Shown here piece by piece: positions 23,712 to 32,128 of a stretch of 42,526 nt of DNA. The translations under genes and the position numbers were made by a program. Every line of letters starts with the position of its first letter. Positions within the stretch are counted from its first letter, which is position 1. The notes beneath the pieces were generated by a model. It was not told where the DNA came from. It ran no database searches and was given only the letters and a program-made list of their open reading frames with translations. Where the stretch lies: the NCBI GenBank assembly GCA_964502735.1, contig CAZCYD010000020.1:1-42526 (forward strand), in the 5' to 3' direction. This DNA is from JACKAN01 sp964502735. GTDB taxonomy: Bacteria; Bdellovibrionota; Bdellovibrionia; Bdellovibrionales; UBA1609.

Positions 23712-24700
23712 TTTTGCCTTATCTTAGAGGAATAAGCAACTTTGTTAATGCCCCAATAACGTGGCTCTTGTTTGTTATAAACCTTATGGTTATGTCATTT
23801 TCAATTGAATTTGGTTATTTGGGGCAAAATGTAATCAACAAGATCTATGATGACCCCCTGTATTTAAAAGCTCAGGGTGAGTTTTATTCTCAATTTATTA
23901 GGTTTAATGGTAGTAGCTACAAGCCTGAAACTATAAATCTTGCTCAGTTAGCAATAGAAAAAAATGATGATGAAAAATTTCAAATTCTTGGAGGTATGGC
24001 TATTCGCGATGAATTGTTTTTATCCCAGGTTAATAGCTTTCAATTTACAGGTGACGAAGTTTTGTTGCATTGGTGGAGGAATGAACTGAAAGAAATTTCA
24101 GCAGTGCAAAGTTTTCACCCAAGTTTTGCTTTTGGGCTCAATAGTTCCGATGTGAGTCTTGTTAAGTGGTTGAGTTACCAATTTATTCATAGTGGTTTTA
24201 TTCACTTTGTTGGGAATATGCTTTTTTTATTAATCTTTGGGAGCGTGTTGGAGCCAATCATTGGTGGTTTGGCACTTTTAATCTGTTATTTGTTGTCGGG
24301 GATGGTTGCTGCTGGAGTTTTTTTAGTTTTATCAGGAGTTTCACCTGTACCTTTAATAGGAGCAAGTGGAGCCGTAAGTGGGTTAATGTCTTTATTCTGT
24401 TTATTGTTTTGGAGCAAGTCCGTAAGGTATGTTTATTTTTTATTTATACCAAGGCGAGGATATGCCGGTTACGTTTATTTGCCAGGGTGGATCACTATGG
24501 CTTTGTGGATACTTTCTGATCTTGCTGGTTATATTGGCTCAGTTGATCAGTTGGGTGGAATCGCGCACTCTGCCCATTTGGGAGGGGAGCTCGCAGGAGT
24601 GGTTGCTGGGGCTTCCATATTTATGATTCGCAAATTTATTAAATTAAAAGAGTTTGAGAACTTCCCCAAAGCCTACCCCGTTGGTACAACTATTAACTAG
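23708..24700 (+). CDS. rhomboid family intramembrane serine protease
   Basis: A 330-residue polytopic protein with the rhomboid catalytic elements: HSGFIHFVGNMLFL (conserved His and Asn of helix 2), GASGAVSG with nucleophile Ser220, and AHSAHLGGELAG with catalytic His290. Between the first helix and the rhomboid core is an extra domain of about 120 residues (about 40-155) facing the periplasm, not part of the minimal fold. Rhomboids cut single-pass proteins within the membrane. It overlaps the RDD gene by 4 nt, so the two proteins are produced together. A single-TM protein is encoded two genes upstream. Family call is strong; substrate unknown. Confidence 0.9.
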   Translation: MILPYLRGISNFVNAPITWLLFVINLMVMSFSIEFGYLGQNVINKIYDDPLYLKAQGEFYSQFIRFNGSSYKPETINLAQLAIEKNDDEKFQILGGMAIRDELFLSQVNSFQFTGDEVLLHWWRNELKEISAVQSFHPSFAFGLNSSDVSLVKWLSYQFIHSGFIHFVGNMLFLLIFGSVLEPIIGGLALLICYLLSGMVAAGVFLVLSGVSPVPLIGASGAVSGLMSLFCLLFWSKSVRYVYFLFIPRRGYAGYVYLPGWITMALWILSDLAGYIGSVDQLGGIAHSAHLGGELAGVVAGASIFMIRKFIKLKEFENFPKAYPVGTTIN

Positions 24701-24730
24701 AAAGTTAAGGGTTGTATTCGAGCAAGTCAT

Positions 24731-24862
24731 ACTAATTCCAGAAAATAAATGCCTAGAATTTTGTGAATGCACCTCACGCGCAGTTCCGCAGCCTCAAGGC
24801 TGCGGCTGTGTGAGCATGAGGTGCATTCACAAAATTCTAGACATTTATTTTCTGGAATTAGT
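24731..24862. repeat. 132-nt near-perfect inverted repeat between rhomboid and putA
   Basis: The left arm (24731-24776) and right arm (24817-24862) are reverse complements over 46 nt with one mismatch. A second hairpin sits at the centre, CCGCAGCCT pairing with AGGCTGCGG (24786-24794 with 24797-24805). It lies between convergent genes and would act as a bidirectional terminator, but its size and a diverged half copy at 42428-42474 suggest a palindromic mobile element (MITE-like). Confidence 0.9.
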
Positions 24863-24879
24863 TAGTATGAGAAGAGATA

Positions 24880-27800
24880 TTACTCCTCTGGAGCAAATCC
24901 CCTTCGCATGGTGTTTTCTGTTACAACCCGAGGGTCCATAAATTGTTTTAAATAGTCAGGGCCACCTGTTTTACTTCCGAGGCCAGACAATTTAAACCCA
25001 CCAAAGGGATGGCGATCCACCATAGCTCCAGTAATAGTTCTGTTGATGTAGAAGTTTCCAACCTCAACTTCTGAAGCTGCACGCTTTATATTCTCGGGGC
25101 TTCTAGAAAAAATACCACCAGTTAGTGCAAAGGGTGTGCTATTGGTAATTTCTATAGCCTCAGAGAGGTTTTCAGCTTTAATTATCGCAAGGACTGGACC
25201 AAAAACTTCCGTTTGAGCCAACTCAGAATCGAGGGGGACTTCGCTAAAAACTGTTGGTCCAATAAAGTGTCCTCCCTTTGGGACCTGACCCTGATAAATA
25301 ATTTGAGCGTAACTTTTTGCCCGTTCGATAATACCTATTATTTTGTTATAGGCTTCAATATCTACAACTGGGCCCATGTAGGCTTGAGGGTTGTCGGAGG
25401 GGAGAACTTCAATGCTTTTGACGGCCTCCAAGAACCTATCGATGAAGCGGTTGTAGTTCTCTTTTAAAACAATCACCCGGCTGCAGGCTGAGCATTTTTG
25501 CCCTTGGAATCCAAAAGCACTGTATAAAACAGCTGCAACGGCTTCATCAAGGTCAGCATCAGAATCAATGATAAGGGCATTTTTTCCGCCCATTTCGATT
25601 ATACATCTTTTGCTGTAGACCTGTCCGTGTTTGAATGATGAAGATTTGTTAATGATGTGCAATCCGACATCTTTTGATCCCGTGAAAGCAATTGTGGTTA
25701 CATCTTTATGTTGAACTAAATACTCTCCAACTTCTTCTCCATATCCAGGAATAAAGCTAACCACGCCCGGTGGAAATTTACTTTCTTGTATAAGCCGCAT
25801 AAGTTGAGCTGCAGTTATGGAACTTTGTTCAGCGGGCTTCATGATTACGGTGTTGCCTGTAACAACAGCCCCGGCTACCATTCCTGTTAATATAGCTAAT
25901 GGAAAGTTCCACGGAGCAATGACCAAAGTTGGACCTCTGGGGACAAAGTGGTAAAGACTGGTCTCACCCTTAGCGTGGCCAACTTTTTGCCCGAGTTCAA
26001 GCTTTCTCATTTCTCTGGCATAATAACGGCAAAAATCAACAGCCTCACAAATGTCGCCATCAGCCTCGTGCCAAGTTTTTCCGACCTCCTTAACTTGCAG
26101 AGCCGAGAGAAAGAATTTTTCTTTTTCAATGAGATTGGCTAAGTTATCAAGAAGCTCAGCGCGTTTAGCAGTGGATACTTTTTTCCATGTTTTAAATTCT
26201 TTTGCAGCCGTTTTAACTGCGAGCTCAGCGAGTTCCGTGTTTGCTGCGTATATACGACCAATCAGTTCGTCTTGGTTGCTGGGGTTGTACCTTTCAATCA
26301 ATTTCTCTGTTGTATAGTTTTTGTTTTCGATAACGACGGAGTAGGTTTTTCCCAGAAGTGTAGAGACTTTCTCTAGGGCCTCAAGCATAGCCTTTCTGTT
26401 TTCAGGTTTAGCAAAATCAGTAGGAGGGGTGTTATAAAAAAGTTCAGGGTTTTTTGATTCAACTTCTGAACTTATGTGTAGGTTGTCTGCGGGGTCAGCT
26501 AATAAAGTCTCACTATCTATGTCATCAGCAAACTTTGACTTTAAAAATGACTCATTGGACGTGTTTTCTAGTAGGCGTCTCACGAGATATGCCATACCTG
26601 GGATTAATTCGCCAACGGTGGCGTACTCTCGGAGTCTGTATCCAGATTTGATAATAGCATTCTTAATTGGGTCAGCCATTCCGTACAACATTTGAACTTC
26701 GATTGCTTTTTGTGGAACGCCAAGTTCTTCGGCATAAACAAGACAGGCAGCGATAGAGCGCACGTTGTGAGAGCCTATGGCCAGTTTAACGAAATTGTGA
26801 TTTTGTAGAATGGCTTTTGCACAATCTTCATAGTTCTTGTCTGACTCTCTCTTGTTTGTGTAAACAGGAATGGGCCATCCCATTTGATTGGCATGAATAA
26901 TTTCGTAATCCCAGTAGGCTCCTTTAACTAGGCGAACTGTAAAGGGAGTTCCTCTTTGAGTTGCAAATTGAGAGAGTTGTTTTACATCTTCTAAGGAGTC
27001 TCGCAAGTAAGCCTGAATAACAATGCCGAAATGAGGGTAAGAACAGAAATCATTTTCCATGATGATTTCTTTAAAAACTTCGAGAGTTAAATCTTTGTGA
27101 GAAAACTGTTCCATGTCGATATTGATGAAAACATTGTGTTTTTGAGCCAGATTAAAAATGGGTCGAAGTCGTTCTTTTATCTTAGATTTTGATTGCTCCC
27201 ACGCGGCCTCCTTGATTTGCGAATACAGGGAGGTAATTTTGACTGAAACATTTACTTTTGGTAAGGCTCCCGCTTCATTTTCATCAATCATGGGGATGTG
27301 AGCCCAGCTTTCAGCATCGGCAACGAGATCCCTAATGAGTTGCAAATACCTTTCTTGGTAGTCTTGGGCTTCTTTTTCTGAGAGTGTGGCTTCGCCTAAG
27401 AGATCGACTGTAAAACACTTATTTGCTTTTCTGGCCTCTCGAAGTTTGGGAAGAGCTTCTTTGGGAGACTCTCCTGTAATGAACATCTTTGCCATTTGAG
27501 AAACATTTTTTTTGACAGCTCCAGCCATTAAACTTGGAGCCAATGAGCCCATTCCCATTCCAAGGTTAAAAACAGCAGGGAGTTCGTTATTGTTCTCAGC
27601 AAAATATTCCTTTAAATGCCTAGCCACCTCTGCACCAGAATTCAGGTAGGGGAGAACGTCCACAAAACGAAACATTTGAGTTTTAAACTGATCGTTTTTC
27701 ATGCTCCATTCCATGATGCGCCCGTACCAAAAGTCCTTACTGAACAAAGATTTTTGAGACCCCTCCATGAGGCCAAAGATTTCTAACCCCTTTTTTTTGA

Positions 27801-27885
27801 TTTTTTCTTGAGTCCCCTCTTGAATATTATGTGTGTCCTTCAATGTTTTTGACCTCAGTTTATTGCCTTCTAAATCCATTTCCAT
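24880..27885 (-). CDS. putA: bifunctional proline dehydrogenase / glutamate-semialdehyde dehydrogenase (PutA)
   Basis: A 1001-residue fusion of proline dehydrogenase (about 60-450) and aldehyde dehydrogenase (about 540-990). The first domain has RLVKGAYWDYE (near 320) and SHNVRSIA, the FAD barrel region. The second has VIAPWNFPLAI, the Rossmann segment AFTGSKDVG, the general-base Glu in EMGGKNA and the catalytic Cys in QGQKCSACSR (near 798), ending with PFGGFKLSGLGSKTGG. It oxidises proline to glutamate in two steps. There is no N-terminal ribbon-helix-helix domain, so it cannot act as its own repressor as the Escherichia coli enzyme does. It is divergent from an OmpR-type regulator across a 258-nt region with a perfect dyad. 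Confidence 0.95.
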   Translation of the reverse strand: MEMDLEGNKLRSKTLKDTHNIQEGTQEKIKKKGLEIFGLMEGSQKSLFSKDFWYGRIMEWSMKNDQFKTQMFRFVDVLPYLNSGAEVARHLKEYFAENNNELPAVFNLGMGMGSLAPSLMAGAVKKNVSQMAKMFITGESPKEALPKLREARKANKCFTVDLLGEATLSEKEAQDYQERYLQLIRDLVADAESWAHIPMIDENEAGALPKVNVSVKITSLYSQIKEAAWEQSKSKIKERLRPIFNLAQKHNVFINIDMEQFSHKDLTLEVFKEIIMENDFCSYPHFGIVIQAYLRDSLEDVKQLSQFATQRGTPFTVRLVKGAYWDYEIIHANQMGWPIPVYTNKRESDKNYEDCAKAILQNHNFVKLAIGSHNVRSIAACLVYAEELGVPQKAIEVQMLYGMADPIKNAIIKSGYRLREYATVGELIPGMAYLVRRLLENTSNESFLKSKFADDIDSETLLADPADNLHISSEVESKNPELFYNTPPTDFAKPENRKAMLEALEKVSTLLGKTYSVVIENKNYTTEKLIERYNPSNQDELIGRIYAANTELAELAVKTAAKEFKTWKKVSTAKRAELLDNLANLIEKEKFFLSALQVKEVGKTWHEADGDICEAVDFCRYYAREMRKLELGQKVGHAKGETSLYHFVPRGPTLVIAPWNFPLAILTGMVAGAVVTGNTVIMKPAEQSSITAAQLMRLIQESKFPPGVVSFIPGYGEEVGEYLVQHKDVTTIAFTGSKDVGLHIINKSSSFKHGQVYSKRCIIEMGGKNALIIDSDADLDEAVAAVLYSAFGFQGQKCSACSRVIVLKENYNRFIDRFLEAVKSIEVLPSDNPQAYMGPVVDIEAYNKIIGIIERAKSYAQIIYQGQVPKGGHFIGPTVFSEVPLDSELAQTEVFGPVLAIIKAENLSEAIEITNSTPFALTGGIFSRSPENIKRAASEVEVGNFYINRTITGAMVDRHPFGGFKLSGLGSKTGGPDYLKQFMDPRVVTENTMRRGFAPEE

Positions 27886-27985
27886 AGGGAATTTCCCCCC
27901 TTTTTTTATGACGGCGAGTATCTAAGGATATTGTAAAATAGGCAAGATTTTTCAAATATTAAGATAAAGTTAATTTTGCCCATGA

Positions 27986-28007
27986 AAATAGCTAAAATTA
28001 GCTATTT
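27986..28007. promoter_or_regulatory. perfect dyad, candidate operator between putA and response regulator
   Basis: AAATAGCTAA and TTAGCTATTT are exact inverted repeats separated by AA. It sits about midway in the divergent intergenic region, where a repressor or activator of putA, of the regulator gene, or of both would bind. Perfect 10-bp arms are more than expected by chance in 258 nt, although the AT-rich context weakens this. Confidence 0.45.
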
Positions 28008-28142
28008 AGTTGATTATACAGACATAAACCTATTAAATTATTTTATGGAGATAACATAGTCGAAGTCAGTGACCTCTTATAAACTTTTTTATACATGGGG
28101 TCTTTTGGGCACCAGGAATTTTAAACAATTAGGAGTCGCACC

Positions 28143-28859
28143 TTGCAAATTAAGGCTTTACTTTTAGATGATGACCGGGCTGTTTGCGAATCTGTTAAAC
28201 AGCTTTTGGAGTTAGAAGGGTTTTATGTTGAGTACATTTTAGATCCTTGTGAGCTATTAAATAGAATTGAGCAAGAAGTTCCTGATATCTTGTTGTTGGA
28301 TCAAAACTTGTCAGGGCAGAAGGGCACAGATTGGTTGCAGACTATAAGAAAAAAGCAGAGGTATATGAAATTGCCCATCATAATGCTCACCGGTGAGTAC
28401 AATGACAGCGAGAAGGTGAGAGCCCTGGATTTTGGAGCTGATGATTACGTTGTGAAGCCGTTTTCACCAACCGAATTGGCCGCGCGCATTCGGGCTGTAT
28501 TGAGGAGGCTCAATCCCACCTCTGAGAAGTTCCCTAAAATTGAAGCTAATGGATTGTCCATAGATAAACTGGCTCATGAGGTTGTACTTAATGGTGAAGT
28601 TATCCCTGTTACGCTAACAGAGTTTAATATCATTTATGAATTGCTTAAAAATATAAACGAGGTTTTGACTCGAGATCATTTAAGAGAAATGGCTCTCGGA
28701 AAAAGTAACGTTACGGACAGAACGATTGATGTGCACATGGCCGCCTTGAGAAAAAAATTAGGTGATTGGGCTGAAGACATTTGCACCATTCGAGGGGTTG
28801 GGTACAGATACGCCCAAAAATCAGATAAAGGCCCCTCCGCCACAGACACAAATTTTTAG
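28143..28859 (+). CDS. OmpR/PhoB family response regulator
   Basis: A 238-residue two-domain regulator. The receiver has the acidic pair in LLLDDDRAV (9-11), the phospho-acceptor Asp53 in LLLDQNLSG, Thr83 in MLTGEYND and the conserved Lys in VVKPFSP. The C-terminal winged helix begins near residue 137 and carries LTLTEFNIIYELL and the recognition segment VTDRTIDVHMAALRKKLG, ending GVGYRYA. It should bind DNA as a phosphorylated dimer. No histidine kinase is adjacent, so its partner is elsewhere. TTG at 28143 is the start, as AGGAG lies 7 nt upstream. The divergent putA may be a target, but this is not shown. Confidence 0.93.
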   Translation: MQIKALLLDDDRAVCESVKQLLELEGFYVEYILDPCELLNRIEQEVPDILLLDQNLSGQKGTDWLQTIRKKQRYMKLPIIMLTGEYNDSEKVRALDFGADDYVVKPFSPTELAARIRAVLRRLNPTSEKFPKIEANGLSIDKLAHEVVLNGEVIPVTLTEFNIIYELLKNINEVLTRDHLREMALGKSNVTDRTIDVHMAALRKKLGDWAEDICTIRGVGYRYAQKSDKGPSATDTNF

Positions 28860-28989
28860 TGCCATTTTACTCATGTTATAGATTTTTTACTCCTGATGGG
28901 ACCGGTGGGTGGTGTCATATTGCCCTCGATATTTACTTATAGCTCTCATAAAATTGACTAAAAAGCCCTTTTTATTTGAGATGAGGGAT

Positions 28990-29160
28990 ATTTTGACTCC
29001 ACAAAACTGGCCTTTGGTTTGAAATAGTGACTAGACAATGATCGGCTCTTTCCACAGTCGTGGAGGTCTTAAGAGCCTTTACGAGTATTGTCTCGTACCC
29101 ATCCCAAAGCCCACCACTGCGAAAAGGGGGAGCACAAAGCTCCCGCCTCCTGCCTTTTTT
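28990..29160 (+). ncRNA. structured RNA candidate, 6S-like
   Basis: The stretch folds by eye into a long imperfect rod: CTTTGG (29012-29017) with CCAAAG (29104-29109) plus TGG/CCA below it, an open bubble, GACAAT/ATTGTC (29034-29039 with 29087-29092), GGCTCTT/AAGAGCC (29044-29050 with 29071-29077) and a terminal TCCAC-AGTC-GTGGA hairpin. A 3' hairpin GGGAGC-ACAAA-GCTCCC and a T6 tract at 29155 follow. The closing-stem, central-bubble, terminal-stem order and about 170-nt length recall 6S RNA. No ORF fits. Family assignment is tentative. Confidence 0.42.
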
Positions 29161-29386
29161 AAGCGGGCCACTGTCACATTTCTATACAGTGTTGCTTCTA
29201 TAAAAAAATGAATAATATTAATAAGTTATAATTAATTTTCAAATGTTCACATGAGCCTGAATGCAAAGGAGTGAGAGCGCTTCACATAAATAGTGAGATG
29301 GCTTTTGGGGTGATAAAAAATAGCTAGTAATATCAATTACTTATAAAATATTTCACGGCATAAACTTTGCCATAGTAGTTATTACT
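29161..29386. other. AT-rich upstream region of the matrixin-like gene
   Basis: No gene or clear signal. It contains runs such as TTATAAAATATTTCACGG before the gene at 29387, but no -35/-10 pair can be defended. Confidence 0.3.
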
Positions 29387-30022
29387 ATGAAAAGAAGTCT
29401 TCTTGGGTACATCTACAAACTTTCCGCCGTGGCAATAGCAGGCCTTATTATGCAGGCTTGTGGAGTTGATATTAAGCCCGAGCCCTCCTGTAATTTTGTC
29501 CAAAACTCTAAACTTCAGAGAGTTTCATGGAAGGGTCAGCTTGCAAAAATGTATATTCACTCCTCTGTTCCTGTACAATTCCACAGAAACATAAGAGAGG
29601 CCGCCGAAGTGTGGAACCAGCAGGTCGGTTACAAGGTTATTAGTATAGAGAGTATAGTGAGCGGCAAAGCGAGTCCATCGCAGGACGGTTACAATATTAT
29701 TTATTGGATGAGTAGTGTCTGGGAGGCCAATAAAAAAACTGAACAGGCTAGGACTACCATTTATTGGAAGGGAAGCCACATATATGAGGCCGACATTCGG
29801 ATAAACGCCAAAAATCATAGATTTTCCTCTGAAATAGGGCCTCTGAATACAAAAGTCGACTTTTACAGTCTGATGGTGCACGAGTTTGGACACGTTTTGG
29901 GCTTAGCTCATGTTAACGAGGAAAAGCCGAGTGTTATGCACGCCCACCTTAGCAATGGCAAAGAGAGGAGAGAGCTTTACAGCTTGGATAAAGACACTCT
30001 CAGTTGTGAATACGGAGGTTAG
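29387..30022 (+). CDS. matrixin-like metalloprotease lipoprotein
   Basis: A 211-residue lipoprotein (lipobox IMQAC, Cys25) whose C-terminal half has the metzincin zinc site HEFGHVLGLAH (His165, His169, His175) followed by a Met-turn in SVMHAHL. The region before it (IREAAEVWNQQVGYKVI, then EADIRINAKNHRF) matches peptidase M10/M57-like small secreted proteases. It should be an active Zn-dependent endopeptidase anchored in the envelope, outer leaflet likely. It is a short catalytic domain without propeptide cysteine switch that I can identify. ATG at 29387 follows a weak ribosome site. Convincing family call; substrate unknown. Confidence 0.88.
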   Translation: MKRSLLGYIYKLSAVAIAGLIMQACGVDIKPEPSCNFVQNSKLQRVSWKGQLAKMYIHSSVPVQFHRNIREAAEVWNQQVGYKVISIESIVSGKASPSQDGYNIIYWMSSVWEANKKTEQARTTIYWKGSHIYEADIRINAKNHRFSSEIGPLNTKVDFYSLMVHEFGHVLGLAHVNEEKPSVMHAHLSNGKERRELYSLDKDTLSCEYGG

Positions 30023-30157
30023 AATGCACCATTCTGGGGAAAAAGCCTGCCTTGTGGTGGGTGGGTTTTATGTAAAATGTTCCAAATTGGAACCGGTTAG
30101 TAGAGAAGTTGTATTTTGTAAGTTAATTTAAGTTTTAGTTGGTTGGAAACTGTGGAT

Positions 30158-30439
30158 ATGATTGAGTCCAGGCTAGTAGCCCGTCGAATCAGTTTGATGG
30201 ACTCCAGGCAAAGGACCGAGGAGATTGAGATGCAAATTCAAGAACGAGTAGAGAATGAGAGAGGTGCAACTGAGCCACAAGTGTACGTCGAACCTAGTCA
30301 GTCTCTTGAACTAACAAGGGACTATCACCAAGTGGATTCATTGGCTCAGCTAAAGGCAAATGTGGCTAAGCTTGCAGAGCTTCACTTTAAGCTCCATTTT
30401 ATGGTTGGTGAGATCGCTCACCTGACATCAAAAAAATAG
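30158..30439 (+). CDS. hypothetical small helical protein
   Basis: A small charged protein of about 93 residues with a likely coiled-coil or helical N-terminal part (RLVARRISLMDSRQRTEEIEMQIQ) and a second helix near the C terminus (LAQLKANVAKLAELHFKLHF). No signal peptide or known motif. The start is uncertain among TTG 30143, GTG 30152 and ATG 30158, none with a good ribosome site; ATG is given. It lies between the matrixin-like gene and the convergent coiled-coil/Hsp20 gene. Real-gene status rests on the uninterrupted frame and amino-acid composition. No function assigned. Confidence 0.5.
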   Translation: MIESRLVARRISLMDSRQRTEEIEMQIQERVENERGATEPQVYVEPSQSLELTRDYHQVDSLAQLKANVAKLAELHFKLHFMVGEIAHLTSKK

Positions 30440-30442
30440 TTT

Positions 30443-32005
30443 TTATTTTTTATTAACCCTGCTCTTGGGTATCAAGATTTCTAAAGCTCCATCGCGGAAT
30501 GACGACCTTGTGTTTTTGGCTGAAACAGGCTCTTCTAGGTTTACAGACTCCCTGAAGGTTTCATAGCTGTTAGATGAAATTGAACGTGCTCCCCCATCAA
30601 GCTCTAACTTTTCTTTAAAAGAACGAGACCCCTCTATAATGACTTGTTGATCTTTGATGCGAAACTGGATGTTGTCCTTTTCGTGTTCTGGAACTTTCAG
30701 ATTGACTATGTAAGCATTGGGTAAATCCTGAAGGCTCACCTGGAGGTCTCGATGTTGATAAAAGGGGTCGGATGAGGCCTGAGAATACTTCCCAAATTTT
30801 TTTAAACTTGATAGTCGTTGTTGTTTGAGAGCGTCGATTAGCATTTTATTTTGATGAGCTAAGGACTCTTTTTGTTGTAAGGCATTTTTGTTAAAACCTG
30901 TTTCAAACTCATTTCTTTGTTCTTGCAACATTTTGTCATAGGTTTTTTGTTGAGCGGTAATCTTATCTTGAAAAAGAGTCTTCTGTGCGTTGAGTTCTTG
31001 ATTTTGTCGAACTTTCAACTCTTCAAGTTGTTGCTTGTGAATCTGTTCGGATGTTTGCTTTTTTTGTAAAAAAAATTCTTTTTGAGAATTCAGTTCTTGT
31101 TCGCCTTTTTTGTGTAGGGCTTGAACCTCTTGATCGTATTGTGAGCGAATTTTTTCTTTGGTGTCAACGCTTCTTTGAATTTCTCCTTTCAACTGATTTT
31201 GCGAAATATCTCTCTGTTTTTGAAGTTCTAATTCCTGACGGGTTTTCTCTTGTGTGAGGGTTTGACGACCTCGATTTTGTAGATCATTTATTTTTTGATT
31301 TTGGACCTTTATAGTTTGTTCAGTAACCTGGTGCTGTTGACTCTGCAGTTCTTTTACGGATTGTTTTTTTTCATTTCTGAGTTTTTGTAGGTGTAGCCGA
31401 TTTTCTGAAGCTAATTTTTTTGATTTTTCATTATATTCTTGTTGAAGTTTTTTTTGTTCCTGCTCCAACTCCATCTTTGTGTGTTGATGTTTTTTTGAAA
31501 GCTGAGTTTGGACCTTATTTATTTCATTTCTTAATTGGACTTCAGCTTGCTGCCGTTTGGCATTTTCCTGTTGCATGAGTTCTGCGGTTCTTTGCTTTTC
31601 ATTTGAGCGCCTTTGCTCTTCTGTTTGACTTATGTTTTTAATACGATTTTGGCTGTCGGACTCTTTAGACGTAATTTCTTTCTTCAAGGAGTCGATCCTG
31701 TTTTCTCCGGACTTCTTTTCTTGTTGATATCGTTTATTTAAAATAGTTCTATCGTAGGCAATTTTTTTCTCATAGGATTCTTTTTGTGAGGAGATTTTAT
31801 CTTCATAATTTTTTTGAATGTGGTTGACATGGGCCTCATGCTCTTGGCGCAAGCGCTGTTCTTTTTTTGCGTGTTCTTTTTTTAGTTGTTGTAACTGAAC
31901 TTCATTAGTTTCTACAATTTCATTGCGTTTTTCACGGTTTTGACGATGCAGGTCGGCGAGTTCTCTTTGGTTATTTTTACCTGTAAAACCAATCTCATTG
32001 GCCAT
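30443..32005 (-). CDS. long coiled-coil protein with C-terminal small heat-shock (Hsp20) domain
   Basis: A 520-residue protein. Residues about 10-400 are an almost uninterrupted Gln/Lys/Glu-rich coiled coil (many QEKxxELQKQ-like heptads). Residues about 418-515 form an alpha-crystallin-type domain: a start like DLQVSLQDLPNAYIVNLKVP, then QQVIIEGSRSFKE, and near the end RSSFRDGALEILIPK, matching the strand pattern and the G-x-L-x-I-x-I-P motif of small heat-shock proteins. Ordinary sHSPs have short N-terminal arms, so this is a fusion. A cytoplasmic scaffold with chaperone-like or self-assembling ends is plausible. ATG at 32005 follows AGGAAG. Upstream repeats and a perfect hairpin (32068) may regulate it. 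Confidence 0.85.
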   Translation of the reverse strand: MANEIGFTGKNNQRELADLHRQNREKRNEIVETNEVQLQQLKKEHAKKEQRLRQEHEAHVNHIQKNYEDKISSQKESYEKKIAYDRTILNKRYQQEKKSGENRIDSLKKEITSKESDSQNRIKNISQTEEQRRSNEKQRTAELMQQENAKRQQAEVQLRNEINKVQTQLSKKHQHTKMELEQEQKKLQQEYNEKSKKLASENRLHLQKLRNEKKQSVKELQSQQHQVTEQTIKVQNQKINDLQNRGRQTLTQEKTRQELELQKQRDISQNQLKGEIQRSVDTKEKIRSQYDQEVQALHKKGEQELNSQKEFFLQKKQTSEQIHKQQLEELKVRQNQELNAQKTLFQDKITAQQKTYDKMLQEQRNEFETGFNKNALQQKESLAHQNKMLIDALKQQRLSSLKKFGKYSQASSDPFYQHRDLQVSLQDLPNAYIVNLKVPEHEKDNIQFRIKDQQVIIEGSRSFKEKLELDGGARSISSNSYETFRESVNLEEPVSAKNTRSSFRDGALEILIPKSRVNKK

Positions 32006-32017
32006 AAAGCTCTTCCT

Positions 32018-32095
32018 AAGCGTTTTACTTTAAGGCGCTTTGTTGTTCTAAGCGCTTTGTTCTAAGTGTTCTGCTCTGAGCACTCAGAGCAGAAC
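32018..32095 (-). promoter_or_regulatory. leader with tandem short repeats and perfect hairpin ahead of the Hsp20-fusion gene
   Basis: Variants of AAGCGCTTTGTTCT recur with starts at about 32018, 32032, 32050 and 32064, spacing 14-18 nt. Next comes a 28-nt perfect palindrome (32068-32095), GTTCTGCTCTGAG and its exact complement around CA. On the minus strand these lie 13-90 nt before the ATG of the fusion gene. No CIRCE sequence is seen. Confidence 0.5.
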
Positions 32096-32128
32096 GTTCT
32101 GACTTAGTCTGTTCGTAATTGTATCAAA

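Noticed and set aside
24429..24941. Two + strand ORFs over the rhomboid 3' end and inverted repeat
   Set aside because: Both are out-of-frame shadows or run through the palindromic repeat; no independent support.
29118..29155. c-di-GMP-I riboswitch because of a GGGAGCACAAAGC stretch
   Set aside because: It resembles the GGGACGCAAAGCC core only superficially; the bases form a simple hairpin GGGAGC/GCTCCC and the rest of the aptamer is missing.
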